Made by a program: the position numbers and the translations under genes. The notes under the pieces were generated by a model. It worked only from the letters and a program-made list of their open reading frames with translations. It had not been told where the DNA came from and did no database searches. 64,000 nt of DNA from Basidiobolus meristosporus CBS 931.73 (lineage: Eukaryota; Basidiobolomycota; Basidiobolomycetes; Basidiobolales; Basidiobolaceae), in contig MCFE01000187.1 of the NCBI GenBank assembly GCA_002104905.1, forward strand, positions 1 to 64,000. The letters are read 5' to 3'. Below, piece by piece: positions 57,801 to 64,000 of the stretch; position 1 is the first letter of the stretch, and the number at the start of each line of letters is the position of its first letter.

Positions 57801-60800
57801 CAAAGTCGCCAGAGCGTGTATTGTTCCTTTGGTCACTGACAAAGCCACTGATCACAAATCACTGGTTGCCTTTGTGACTTTCAACGACCTCACTGACAGC
57901 AACTCACCGGTTGGTCTGATCGAGGAAAGTAACGACCAGAAGGTTGTAGAGTACTTCAAGGAGATCAAGTCGCTTGTCCGAAATAAGCTGCCTACTTACA
58001 TGATGCCCAGTACATGGGTTCCTGTGAGTAGAATGCCTACCACAACGAGTCAGAAGACGGATCGAAAGAGTCTAGCTGCACTGTATGCATCCGTGGATAA
58101 GGAGGATTTGATGAAGTGGAATCATTCTGACGCCTCTGGCCACGTTGGAGCAAGAACAACAATGGAGGAGAGCTGGGCGGAGCTCTGGTCGGCGGTTCTC
58201 AAGATCTCTCCAGATACGATTGGATCGCACGACTCTTTCTTCAGTCTCGGAGGTGACTCTATCCTAGCCATCAGGCTGGTGGGTGCTGCTCATAAGGCTG
58301 GGTTCACGCTGACAGTCCAGGATCTATATTTACATCCTACTATTGCCGAACTGGCATCCACCTGTCTCCCTCTGGGGCCAGAGATCATGGACACTAGACC
58401 TGTGGAGAAGTATTCCTTGCTCAACCTTGATCTTGAGCAGCTTGGCTATTTGATGGAGCACGAACTGCCCCAGCATGACATTATGCCTGACGATGTCGTT
58501 GACATCTACCCCTGCTCTCCGATGCAAGAAGCGCTTGTGGCTCTGAGCCTACAAGACAGCTCGAGCTATGTCAGCCAGCTTGTGTACAAGTGTGAAGGCA
58601 ACGTGGACCTGGAGCGACTTCGCGCCGCCTGGCACTCGGTGATTGAAGCAAACCCCATTCTTCGAACAGCGATCTTGTTCACCACTAGTGGCTTTGCTCA
58701 TCTGAATGGCCTACAGGTTGTTCTTCGTAGCAAGAGCATAGAGTGGGACGTTCAGGAGTATGAGGATGCCACCTCGCTTGAAAACAGCTTGGCTCGAGCT
58801 TTGGAAGCTGACAGGTCTAAAGGAGTATCTGTGGGGCAACCACTGACTCGGTTCGCTTTGCTGAAGACCGCAGGCCCGAATGCATACCTCGTATGGACCA
58901 TTCATCATGCCTTGTACGATGGCTGGTCCATGAATCACATCGTGTCGGATGTAGTGGCTGCCTATCAAGGTCATGATTTGCCGGCCAGACCACCGTACAG
59001 CATGTACATCAACTACCTGTTAGACACGGACAAGAGTCAAGCCATCAAATACTGGCAAGAAACCCTTGGCTCGGCAACCCCTACTCATTTGGCCCGTAGT
59101 TCTCCCACTGCAGCGGAGACTCAGTTGCCGTCGACAATTGTGGAGAATATCCAGGCGGATTTCAGGTCACTTGCAAGCGAGCATAACCTGACGGTAGCCA
59201 CCATTGCGTATTTAGCGTGGGCCCTAGTGCTGAAGTGTCACACTGGTAACCCAGATGTAGTGTTTGGTGTGGTGGATTCCGGAAGAAGCGTTCCTCTCCA
59301 GCATGTCCAAGATATATGTGGGCCCTGTATCACGACATTGCCCATGCGCATCAATCTATCGGATACTCAATCCCTTTTGGATGCTCTAAAATTGATTCAG
59401 AGTTCCCTGACACATCAAAAACTATACCAGTCAATTGGTTTGCAAGATATCCTCAAGCAGATTGGTATGGCGGCTGAAAGCTCGCTGTTTGATACACTCT
59501 TGGTAGTTCAAAACATCAACTTAGATAATGATGCCACAGACTTGACTTCCATTGGGCTGCAACAGTCAGCAACTTCGATGCCAATTGATTACCCTGCCCT
59601 AATTGAAATCAGTTTGAAAGGGTCCAATCTGCAGGCGAGTCTCACTTACCAAACCCAAATATTTACGGAATTTGAAGCAACATGGATTGCCAAGCACTTT
59701 GTTGAGGCGATGAGGTTGATACTACGTGATAGCAGCGCATTGGTTAAAGATGTAAGCATTAGGACTGAGGAGGAGATAATATCAATCAAAAGATGGAGTA
59801 CGGCTGGCTCTGTCAAGAATAGTTCCGAATTTATTCACGAGTTGATTGAGCAGCAAGCCTTACTTCGCCCGGAACAGGTTGCAATTCAATTTGAAGAGAC
59901 TGAATATGTTACTTATGGCGAACTCAACTGCAGAGCTAACCAGCTGGCTCATCATTTGATCAAGCTTGGTGTCCGTCCAGAGTCAATGGTGCCCTTATGC
60001 CTTGACAAATCTGTCGAAATGGTAGTGGCAATGCTTGCTGTTCTCAAGGCTGGTGGTGCTTATGTTCCCCTTGATCCGAACAATCCGGTCGAGCGCAACA
60101 AGTATATACTCAACGAGATTAGTGCTCAGATTGTGCTGACTAGTGACCAGCATAAGTCGGCTTTTGAAAAGCAAGTCCTGGTACTGGTTGACAGAGATGA
60201 GCAAATGATTGGACATTACCTTACGAGTAACCCTGAAATTAATGGACTGAGTAGCTCGAGCCTTTGCTATGTACTCTTCACTTCAGGGTCTACCGGTATG
60301 CCGAAGGGAGTCGTGCTAGAGCATTCTTCCGTGGTCAGTTTCATTCATTCAATCCACCAAAGGTATCAACTTACCGCTGAAGACTCGATTCTGCAGTTTG
60401 CCAACTACACCTTCGACGCATCTGTATTTGAAATCTATGCACCGCTGGCTATTGGCGCGTCTGTGGTCATGGCACGCAAGGATTATCTGCTTACGAATCT
60501 AGAGGATTGGGTCAACAGACTGAGGGCAACATTTTTGATGCTGACCCCCACCATTGCAACCATGGTCGACCCACTCAAGGTGCCTTCGGTGAAGCACCTG
60601 ATGTTCATTGGTGAGATGCTGACAACCACCGCGCGCAACATCTGGTCACCTCATGTTGAGATCAGTAATGGCTATGGCCCGACTGAATCCACTGTTCTCA
60701 TGACAGTCAACACTCGGATGGATTCAGCCACATCGTGCTCGAATGTCGGACTACCCGTTGGTAACAACAGAATATACATTCTTGGTGCTGACCGCCAACC

Positions 60801-63800
60801 GGTGCCACTTGGAGTGGTTGGTGAACTCTGTGTAGCTGGTCCTCAATTAGCTCGGGGCTATCTTAATAGACCTGATCTCACTGGGAAGGCATTTGTCCCT
60901 GGTCCATTTGTGTCTGAGGAGCGCCTGTACTGTAGTGGAGATCTTGCTCGATTCAATGCGGATGGATCAGTGGAGCTGATTGGGAGAATAGACAATCAGG
61001 TCAAGATTCATGGATTGCGGGTTGAACTCGATGAGATAGAACACGTACTCAACCAACATGCACAAGTGGCTAGAGCATGTGTCATACCGTTGGTGACAGA
61101 TCCCAACACAAATCGTAAATCGATTGTAGCATTCTTAACATTCTGTGGAATGGAGGGTTCCCTTGCCGATCTTTCATTACTCACTAATCCTGAACTATCA
61201 TTCGTTCGGCCATTTTTGGAAGAAGTGAAAGAAATAGCCAGACGACAGCTACCATCCTATATGGTGCCAAATCTTTGGTTGCCTCTTAATGCTATTCCAA
61301 TCAACACCAGTGACAAAACAGATCGTCGTAAACTAGAAGGCCTCTTCAAGTCTTTCAATCTGGAGGAAATCGTAAATGGATCAAACAATGAAAGCCATCA
61401 TGAGAGTCAACAGATAACGCCCTTGGAGAAACAAATCCAAAAAATATGGTCTGATACTTTAAATATACCTGTTTCCAGCATCAGTATTGAAGATACATTC
61501 TATCAATTGGGAGGAGATTCCATTTCAGCCATTCGGGTGTCGTCATTGAGTCGTCAAAATGGTCTGTCCCTCTCAGTGAAGCAAATAATGCAGAATCCAA
61601 CCATTCGCTCACTTGCCTCAGTGGCTGCTGCGTTGGATCCATCCAAGATCATCAGCCTGCCTAGCACTAGTGGTGATCTGATTCTTACCCCAATTCAGAG
61701 ACGCTTCCTGTATACTCCTCAGGAAAATATGAATCACTTCAACCAGTCATGGCTACTGAAGCTGCGTGATACCACAACGAAGGACAGGCTATCGCAAGCC
61801 GTTAATGCTCTGATGAGCCATCATGATCTGCTTCGCAGCCGCCTTTCCTGCACAGACGGGGCTTGGAAGATGAGGATTGTATCCGCAGAGGAAGCGCCCT
61901 TCCAGGTTCATCAGATGCAAGTGAGGTCGATTGACGACATGAAGGGTCACATTCATCAGCTGCAACGTAGCCTCGACCTGATGTCAGGGCCTATGTTTCA
62001 GTTTGCACTCTACGAGCTGGAGGATAGATCACAGCTGCTATTCATGACCGTTCACCATTTGATAGTGGATCTGGTTTCGTGGCGTATCATATGGGAAGAT
62101 TTGGAACAGCTGCTTCAAGGGAAGCAGTGCGGCTACAAGTCGATGAGCTTTATGCAGTGGAGCGCTATGCTCAACGAGTATGCCCAAGAGCTTGGCATGG
62201 ACATGTGGCCGTCTCAGGAGATTTCCGAGCCGATAGTGAGAGATGCAGCTCTCCTGGATGCGAACAGAATGAGCTCAAGCAAGTCTCTTGCTTTCACCCT
62301 TTCGGTCGGCCAAACAGAGCTGCTCTTTGGAAAGTGCAACCTTCCATTTCAGACTGAGGCGACGGATCTCATGATCTCCTCACTGGCTATTGCTTACTGC
62401 AAGGTGTTCAATGCTGGTAGCATGACCATCGGCATGGAAGGGCACGGAAGGGAGACCTGGCGTGATGGAATCGATGTGTCGAGGACTGTTGGCTGGTTCA
62501 CCACACTCTATCCACTGGTGGTGGAGATTTCTGAAGATTTGGATCAACTGAGTGTTCTGAAGCGAGTCAAGGACCAGCGTAAGCTTATGCCGGGCAACGG
62601 GCTTGTGTATGGATTACTACGGTACATGAGCAACAATCCGGAGAATCGATTCAAGGATGATGTGATCCAGATAGGGTTCAACTATTTAGGTCGTTTTCAG
62701 CAGCTAGAGAGCAAGAACGCATTTTTTCAGCCTGTTGACGCCACTTACGATTTTGATCAGCTTCATATCGGCAATGAGTGGAGAAGAGATCATGTCTTCG
62801 ATGTCACTATAACTGTTGAGCATGATTGTCTTAAGGCTGAGATTGTGTTCAATACCAGTTTGCACACTGAAGAAATAGTATCAGAATGGCTCTTCAAATG
62901 GGATGAGGCATTAGGCAACATGATTGAATCTTGTGCTCAGATCGATACTATCGAGCATACCCGAAGCGACTTTTCATTAGTTAAATTTAACGAAGCAGAG
63001 TTCAATCTTTTCTATACTCAAACTCTCCCAGGCGTGGGTGTTGATCCTAAATTCGTTGAAGATATTCTTCCATGCACCCCACTGCAAGAAGGCCTCATTG
63101 CTGGTATGTTCAAGAATGCCAACTACTACCATATCCAGCAGCAGCTTGATCTTGTTGGTGAATTCGACCCGATCAAATTCCAAAGCACTTGGGAAACCAT
63201 GATTCGGGATCACCCAATTCTGCGCACTATCTTTGTCGAATCGACGATTAGTGGCACGCATAATAATTTCTTACAGCTCGTGATGAAATACCGCAAGCCT
63301 TGCTGGTCATACAAGAAATGTGCTCACAACTCCCTGGAAAAGACTGTAGCCACGCTATTAGCAGAAGACAAGTCCTTTACCTTCGATTTGGGCCTGCCAA
63401 CGATGAGGTTTACACTGCTGGAGACTGATCAGAACTATCGGATGCTATTCCTTAGCTGGCATCATGCTATACTCGATGCAACAGCATGGGATCTTATCTT
63501 ACAAGACTACTACAATGTTTATAATAGCCAATCTCGTGTGGCAACATATCCATTTGCCAAATTTGTTGAAGATCTTTATAGTAAATCAGAAGTGGATATT
63601 GCCAAAGAGAAATCCTATTGGCAAGGAAAATTCTCTCAGGCCAGTCGGTCTCCATTCCCTACTCTTGGAGCACCCGAGGACCCAGCTCCCGAAATGAGAC
63701 GTGTTGAAGGCAGAATTCATATACCTATGGAGAAGATAGCTCATTACGCTCAACAACTAAGAATCACTACATTAACGCTGGTCAAAGCTGCTTGGGCCAG

Positions 63801-64000
63801 TATTTTGCGAGAATACACTCAAAATGACGATGTGATATTCGGATATGTCGTCCATGGAAGAAGTGGAGACTTGGAGGGGATTTCAACCATTGTTGGTCCG
63901 TGTATTAACACCCTACCGTGCCGCATCATCTGTAACCACCGATCAACTATTGCAGAGTGGCTAATGCAAATTCATGTGGATTACACATCAGCCCTGTCAT
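47935..64000 (+). CDS. NRPS2: multimodular non-ribosomal peptide synthetase, 3' partial
   Basis: Paralogue of NRPS1 in the same orientation, with at least 5355 codons and no stop before the window edge. Reading frame 1 is kept from the ATG to the last codons, which read CINTLPCRI...AEWLMQIH. The order is partial C-A-T-E, C-A-T, C-A-T, C-A-T-E, C (cut). All complete A domains have SGSTG and an A10 lysine, all T domains have GGDS, and both E domains have HHxxxDLVSW, EGHGRE and RTxGWFT. Predicted product start is D-L-L-D. A2, A3 and A4 share one pocket code (DAFMMIGVLK), so three neighbouring residues may be the same. The edge falls before the place where NRPS1 C4 and C5 carry introns, so splicing further on is likely. 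Release domain and total length are unknown. Confidence 0.95.
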   Translation, partial: MNSLNTSVCQFPHLLARESEQIAAMVEFHASEIIVLDLSSIHQFTAFQGAADIEEALIIATWVIMLNSYTGSSDITFGTGFPHRESSGLFLKDLRVFQSTYDQEIEKLYVWSWLKHIANTHIQGVSSKDTAAFSIRDALNFNTYIIFNEKIGSIDMSNLKVLYYLHERCVIINAEVLHFDKQFAICIEGYLCKSSMTIRMIFANSYLQQDHGVLLVDQFTHIAKTLLNNLDAPLNTLNWTPENEKHLFLTEWQQGKPNYVQVLDDSCIHHLIEEQVKRTPNSIALQFEDKELVTYSELNKRANKLAHTLIQIGVQPDNVVPVCIEKSIHMVVAILAVLKAGAAYVPLDPEYPKDRIHFIIRDTNASVCITTSNLQRMFAEGQTLRSLTVDEFDFCGDERSELNPVIPGLKSSNLCYLIFTSGSTGKPKGVMLEHRCVVNYVAAHQKILDLSQDDRFLQFANYTFDASILDLFVNLTTGSRLCLASKNNLLTDLPGMMNLMKVTAAQLTTTVASLVDPSSVPTLKLLQQGGEMLTKSVRDAWASKVKLHNGYGPTETAVYTIIKQSLKPSTSCANIGWPIGRSKVLILNDRLELIPLGAVGELCIGGPQLARGYLNRPDLTEKSFVSSPFNHGERLYRTGDLGRFNPDGSITILGRKDNQVKLNGLRIEIEEIEHVLNQSPEVSRVSVRLLNRKSKTSKVSKVLVAFVTFVNKMSDEESVSVLELTSCPEVGQVQESVRKQLPPYMVPTVWVPLTKMPINTSGKTDLKTLELLYTSLETAQDVKEAKDMPTSAMEVLLQEAWGEVLNVEKSSIGTGDSFYHLGGDSISAIQISAQCRQNGVEVSVQSILQHPTIRQLANYARFTTLALEKQSIEEDEEEDWSDIPFTPIQHQFFGVTQPEVNHFHLSWLVSVRHPIELPALRGALFELIGHHDMLRTRFTQELGRWRQWLASNEQTNFEVQRHRVSGVEELKSSVLKTQRSLNVETGPVSSFVIYDLPSGEQLLFMTIHHYIIDLVSWRIFWEDLEKLLSGQSLSYKTLSFRKWSKLLQKHAESLTSEDWPQQALIEPLDIDMSKLSLNTMETVETLSFTLDSEYTALMFGRSNDAYGTEAVDFMLATLATSYCDVFQTDSITFATEGHGREPWDDSIDVSRTIGWFTSIYPVTIQRKRGDSLIDVLKQTKDTRRAIPNHGLDYGLLRYLNSELSSRYSSDRFQVGFNYFGRFQHLEKGRSLFQQAAEQYTFDLNMIGPKWRRMNAIEVEVTVQRDNLSASISYSNQLHHEKQISQWLQAWKRDLMEAVQISGNKKKRELTVSDIPLLCLNAHQLHGLLEEVAAKCGEEFVQNIEDMYPCCAMQEGLIVGNARSASSYHVQDVYTLPDGVDEEQLLSAWRSTVNDLPILRTVFIENSYSSPTLGAYLQVVLRHVDVDFQRIYPESQDIEDAALNKYLEADVAKGFPLGRPNIRLCLIQGEKNRMIISRHHAINDGWSDKITMAYLEAVFNSTSRPAVIPYKEYISYCVKQNGSLSNEEGAEYWSTYLAGIDASIFPKLGETNARAGHHQVVFRSQIPMQVLKDFSKKAGVTTLTLLQAAWGMILQPYYGKEDFVYGVLTNGRNISMKQINHVVGPCINTTPLRIQCHPSTKIMDWLRSLHQSMVARIPYEHCGLRLIKQWCKQRNSQVGFDAILNFQLSEKDDARQKVTFEMERIIEPTEYRLCLNAWKEGDKLAFRLDFDNATLTSHLANHLLDRLDAVIGAIAVADGESTVADIPYMSNVESSLIQSFATGCNQVDPTLECLHHLFEKQVAKTPNNIAIRYESDQLLTYNDLNKQSNRLAHYLVSQGVGPESIVMLCLDKSVEMIVAMLGVLKAGGAYVPIDPASPVERSRFVQRETKASIVITKSLLKEKFEDIALVLIDSEISVFSTYPFDNLRSREVTEKNLCYILYTSGSTGTPKGVMLEHSSVVSFIHSIHQRYQLTAEDSILQFANYTFDASVFEIYAPLAIGASVVMARKDYLLTNLEDWVNRLRATFLMLTPTIATMVDPLKVPSVKHLMFIGEMLTTTARNIWSPHVEISNGYGPTESTVLMTVNTRMDSATSCSNVGLPVGNNRIYILGADRQPVPLGVVGELCVAGPQLARGYLNRPDLTGKAFVPGPFVSEERLYCSGDLARFNADGSVELIGRIDNQVKIHGLRIELDEIEHALHEYPRVARACVIPLVTDAETNHKSLTVFITFHDLIDSSLALCTPGGNNSVLLASYAKEARSLIRKKLPSYMIPNIWVPLNNMPFTASEKIDRKMLVSLFATFSKDDLMLLSISDDVSHVGPRTVVEQNWTKLWSSVLNIPANAIGVHDSFVNLGGDSILAIRLVGAAHKAGYALTVQDLYTYPTIAEIAETSVLVDSDILAAKTIARYSLLNLDPAQLEYLLECDLRPNGINYDDVEDMYPCSPMQEALMALSIKDQSSYLTRQVYRCGPNVDIERLRASWQTVIEANPILRTVIIFSTSGITHLNGIQVVLRGEGMEWNVHEYEDNASLESSLPQALAEDKSRGIRLGQPLIRFSLLKSKETTTYLIWTIHHALYDGWSMNHIITDVITAYQGHDLSVRPSYSEYIKYLMNQDKNESLWFWKNTLDSTTETYLVRGIPTPGATSLPSRVSEKLQVDFSSITSVHNITAASIAYLAWALVLKVHTGSSDVVFGVVNSGRSIPLHNIQDICGPCITTLPIRVTFSDNVSLLEILQSIHGTQIQQYRYQSISLQEILEHCHHVGEKALFDSLLVVQNIPQKSEDEGLATIGLHKSIASMPIDYPIVMEINITGTIHSVDLTYDEQAVTTFEATWIMKHFVEAIKVILHNLNSTVKSVRLLTWEETSIMQNWNLIEQIQNKLCCIHELFEQQALLHPDNWALQFEDEVSVSYSDLNRRANQLAHHLIKLGVRPESMVPLCLDKSVEMVVAMLAVLKAGGAYVPLDPNNPVERNRFILAETNAQVVVTLDVYRSTFDTATVVLLDSDLDRIRTNPEDNPEVTGLSSSNLCYVLFTSGSTGTPKGVMLEHAAVVSFIHAIQQEYDFSPKDSILQFANYTFDASVFEIYVPLAIGASVAMARKDYLLTDLEECIRELRATFLMLTPTIATLIDPLEVPSVRNLMFIGEMLTTTALNKWSPYVDLSNGYGPTESAVLTTVNTHMSSTTSCSNVGKPIGNNRLYVLGDDNYPVPFGVVGELCVAGSQLARGYLNRPDLTDSAFITSPFVSAERLYKTGDLARFNSDGSVELVGRKDNQIKIHGLRIELDEIEHALHQHSKVARACIVPLVTDKATDHKSLVAFVTFNDLTDSNSPVGLIEESNDQKVVEYFKEIKSLVRNKLPTYMMPSTWVPVSRMPTTTSQKTDRKSLAALYASVDKEDLMKWNHSDASGHVGARTTMEESWAELWSAVLKISPDTIGSHDSFFSLGGDSILAIRLVGAAHKAGFTLTVQDLYLHPTIAELASTCLPLGPEIMDTRPVEKYSLLNLDLEQLGYLMEHELPQHDIMPDDVVDIYPCSPMQEALVALSLQDSSSYVSQLVYKCEGNVDLERLRAAWHSVIEANPILRTAILFTTSGFAHLNGLQVVLRSKSIEWDVQEYEDATSLENSLARALEADRSKGVSVGQPLTRFALLKTAGPNAYLVWTIHHALYDGWSMNHIVSDVVAAYQGHDLPARPPYSMYINYLLDTDKSQAIKYWQETLGSATPTHLARSSPTAAETQLPSTIVENIQADFRSLASEHNLTVATIAYLAWALVLKCHTGNPDVVFGVVDSGRSVPLQHVQDICGPCITTLPMRINLSDTQSLLDALKLIQSSLTHQKLYQSIGLQDILKQIGMAAESSLFDTLLVVQNINLDNDATDLTSIGLQQSATSMPIDYPALIEISLKGSNLQASLTYQTQIFTEFEATWIAKHFVEAMRLILRDSSALVKDVSIRTEEEIISIKRWSTAGSVKNSSEFIHELIEQQALLRPEQVAIQFEETEYVTYGELNCRANQLAHHLIKLGVRPESMVPLCLDKSVEMVVAMLAVLKAGGAYVPLDPNNPVERNKYILNEISAQIVLTSDQHKSAFEKQVLVLVDRDEQMIGHYLTSNPEINGLSSSSLCYVLFTSGSTGMPKGVVLEHSSVVSFIHSIHQRYQLTAEDSILQFANYTFDASVFEIYAPLAIGASVVMARKDYLLTNLEDWVNRLRATFLMLTPTIATMVDPLKVPSVKHLMFIGEMLTTTARNIWSPHVEISNGYGPTESTVLMTVNTRMDSATSCSNVGLPVGNNRIYILGADRQPVPLGVVGELCVAGPQLARGYLNRPDLTGKAFVPGPFVSEERLYCSGDLARFNADGSVELIGRIDNQVKIHGLRVELDEIEHVLNQHAQVARACVIPLVTDPNTNRKSIVAFLTFCGMEGSLADLSLLTNPELSFVRPFLEEVKEIARRQLPSYMVPNLWLPLNAIPINTSDKTDRRKLEGLFKSFNLEEIVNGSNNESHHESQQITPLEKQIQKIWSDTLNIPVSSISIEDTFYQLGGDSISAIRVSSLSRQNGLSLSVKQIMQNPTIRSLASVAAALDPSKIISLPSTSGDLILTPIQRRFLYTPQENMNHFNQSWLLKLRDTTTKDRLSQAVNALMSHHDLLRSRLSCTDGAWKMRIVSAEEAPFQVHQMQVRSIDDMKGHIHQLQRSLDLMSGPMFQFALYELEDRSQLLFMTVHHLIVDLVSWRIIWEDLEQLLQGKQCGYKSMSFMQWSAMLNEYAQELGMDMWPSQEISEPIVRDAALLDANRMSSSKSLAFTLSVGQTELLFGKCNLPFQTEATDLMISSLAIAYCKVFNAGSMTIGMEGHGRETWRDGIDVSRTVGWFTTLYPLVVEISEDLDQLSVLKRVKDQRKLMPGNGLVYGLLRYMSNNPENRFKDDVIQIGFNYLGRFQQLESKNAFFQPVDATYDFDQLHIGNEWRRDHVFDVTITVEHDCLKAEIVFNTSLHTEEIVSEWLFKWDEALGNMIESCAQIDTIEHTRSDFSLVKFNEAEFNLFYTQTLPGVGVDPKFVEDILPCTPLQEGLIAGMFKNANYYHIQQQLDLVGEFDPIKFQSTWETMIRDHPILRTIFVESTISGTHNNFLQLVMKYRKPCWSYKKCAHNSLEKTVATLLAEDKSFTFDLGLPTMRFTLLETDQNYRMLFLSWHHAILDATAWDLILQDYYNVYNSQSRVATYPFAKFVEDLYSKSEVDIAKEKSYWQGKFSQASRSPFPTLGAPEDPAPEMRRVEGRIHIPMEKIAHYAQQLRITTLTLVKAAWASILREYTQNDDVIFGYVVHGRSGDLEGISTIVGPCINTLPCRIICNHRSTIAEWLMQIHVDYTSALS
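48596..53581 (+). repeat. Long repeat A, copy 2 (in NRPS2)
   Basis: Counterpart of 11715-16700. Upstream of it the two genes are clearly diverged within the same domain, and downstream they diverge again within A2. The near identity is therefore confined to module 1, C2 and the start of A2, consistent with recent gene conversion or unequal exchange. Confidence 0.9.
51941..55110 (+). other. NRPS2 module 2: C-A-T with chimeric A domain
   Basis: C2 has HHAINDG. The start of A2 is nearly identical to NRPS1 A2 up to 53581, and then the sequence leaves it. The core from 53797 to 54488 is instead identical to NRPS2 A4. Pocket residues read DAFMMIGVLK. T2 is LGGDSILAI. No E follows. Confidence 0.9.
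53797..54488 (+). repeat. Identical A-core block D, copy 1 (NRPS2 A2)
   Basis: 692 bp read line by line as identical to 60319-61010 (offset 6522), with diverged sequence on both sides. It starts just after the SGSTG loop (GAGCATTC) and ends after the LGRIDNQVKIH-type motif, so it spans the pocket residues apart from the A10 lysine. Confidence 0.93.
55230..58370 (+). other. NRPS2 module 3: C-A-T
   Basis: C3 has IHHALYDGWS (L-donor type), consistent with the lack of E upstream. A3 has FTSGSTGTPKG, pocket DAFMMIGVLK, and DNA nearly identical to NRPS1 A5. T3 has LGGDSILAI. No E follows. Confidence 0.9.
56672..59048 (+). repeat. Long repeat C, copy 2 (A3-T3-C4 of NRPS2)
   Basis: Counterpart of 29103-31479. 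The same A domain is used at module 5 in NRPS1 and at module 3 in NRPS2, so block exchange is not tied to position in the assembly line. Confidence 0.88.
58480..62940 (+). other. NRPS2 module 4: C-A-T-E
   Basis: C4 has IHHALYDGWS. A4 is a mosaic: its first part resembles A3 of the same gene, its core is identical to A2, and its end (A10 motif NTSDKTD) resembles NRPS1 A3/A4. T4 is LGGDSISAI. E4 has HHLIVDLVSW, EGHGRE, RTVGWFTTLYP and FNYLGRF. Confidence 0.9.
60319..61010 (+). repeat. Identical A-core block D, copy 2 (NRPS2 A4)
   Basis: Second copy of the 692-bp block. Silent positions are also identical, so the copy is recent. It gives modules 2 and 4 the same predicted substrate. Confidence 0.93.
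63055..64000 (+). other. NRPS2 module 5: start of C domain
   Basis: Follows E4, so it should be a DCL domain. Its active motif is WHHAILDATAW, the DA variant seen in NRPS1 C4 and C5. The window ends about 200 bp before the position homologous to NRPS1 intron 1. Confidence 0.88.

Noticed and set aside
48820-63697. Short frames on both strands within 48.8-63.7 kb
   Set aside because: They are shadows of the NRPS2 reading frame; many match the shadows within NRPS1.

Overview
This window comes from a fungal genome. It holds one complete giant non-ribosomal peptide synthetase (NRPS) gene, the first 5355 codons of a second, paralogous NRPS, and a left flank and central spacer made mostly of mobile-element sequence. 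The fungal call rests on three things: a Ty3/gypsy chromovirus with a C-terminal chromodomain, short spliceosomal introns with a TACTAAT branch site inside the NRPS, and AT-rich spacers with TATA/AATAAA-type signals. The NRPSs look bacterial-like for a fungus: multimodular, rich in internal epimerization (E) domains, and ending in a GxSxG thioesterase (TE). That combination is known from early-diverging fungi such as Mortierella and Basidiobolus. This lineage is an inference; the window does not prove it.

Layout. 1-3609: the 3' part of a Ty3/gypsy element (pol reading frame open from the left edge, polypurine tract, 3' LTR). 3610-10950: AT-rich, with no gene I can support apart from one doubtful small ORF. 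11063-36247: NRPS1, on the + strand. It appears as three consecutive open frames, but the sequence shows one gene with two short introns (24017-24082 and 28676-28753), giving about 8346 residues: partial C-A-T-E / C-A-T / C-A-T-E / C-A-T-E / C-A-T / C-A-T-E-TE. 36250-47880: an 11.6-kb spacer without an intact gene. It contains three fragments of a decayed minus-strand repeat family, a possible LTR, a decayed Tnp2/CACTA-like transposase, a TAAAGGGG minisatellite and a short perfect inverted repeat. 47935-64000: NRPS2, + strand, open to the right edge: partial C-A-T-E / C-A-T / C-A-T / C-A-T-E / C (cut).

How the genes work together. Both NRPSs begin with the same module 1 (about 99.5% identical DNA over 5 kb, by eye) and have matching TATA boxes 54-55 nt before matching start contexts, so they are probably expressed alike and make related peptides. 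By module order, NRPS1 would make a hexapeptide of pattern D-L-D-D-L-D (the last E is atypical) released by TE. NRPS2 would make a peptide starting D-L-L-D. Substrates are not assigned.

The main point of interest is that the two genes form a mosaic of recently copied blocks. Breakpoints fall inside adenylation domains, so the substrate-selecting core has been exchanged or homogenised separately from its flanks. This looks like natural A-subdomain swapping between modules and between neighbouring megasynthetases.
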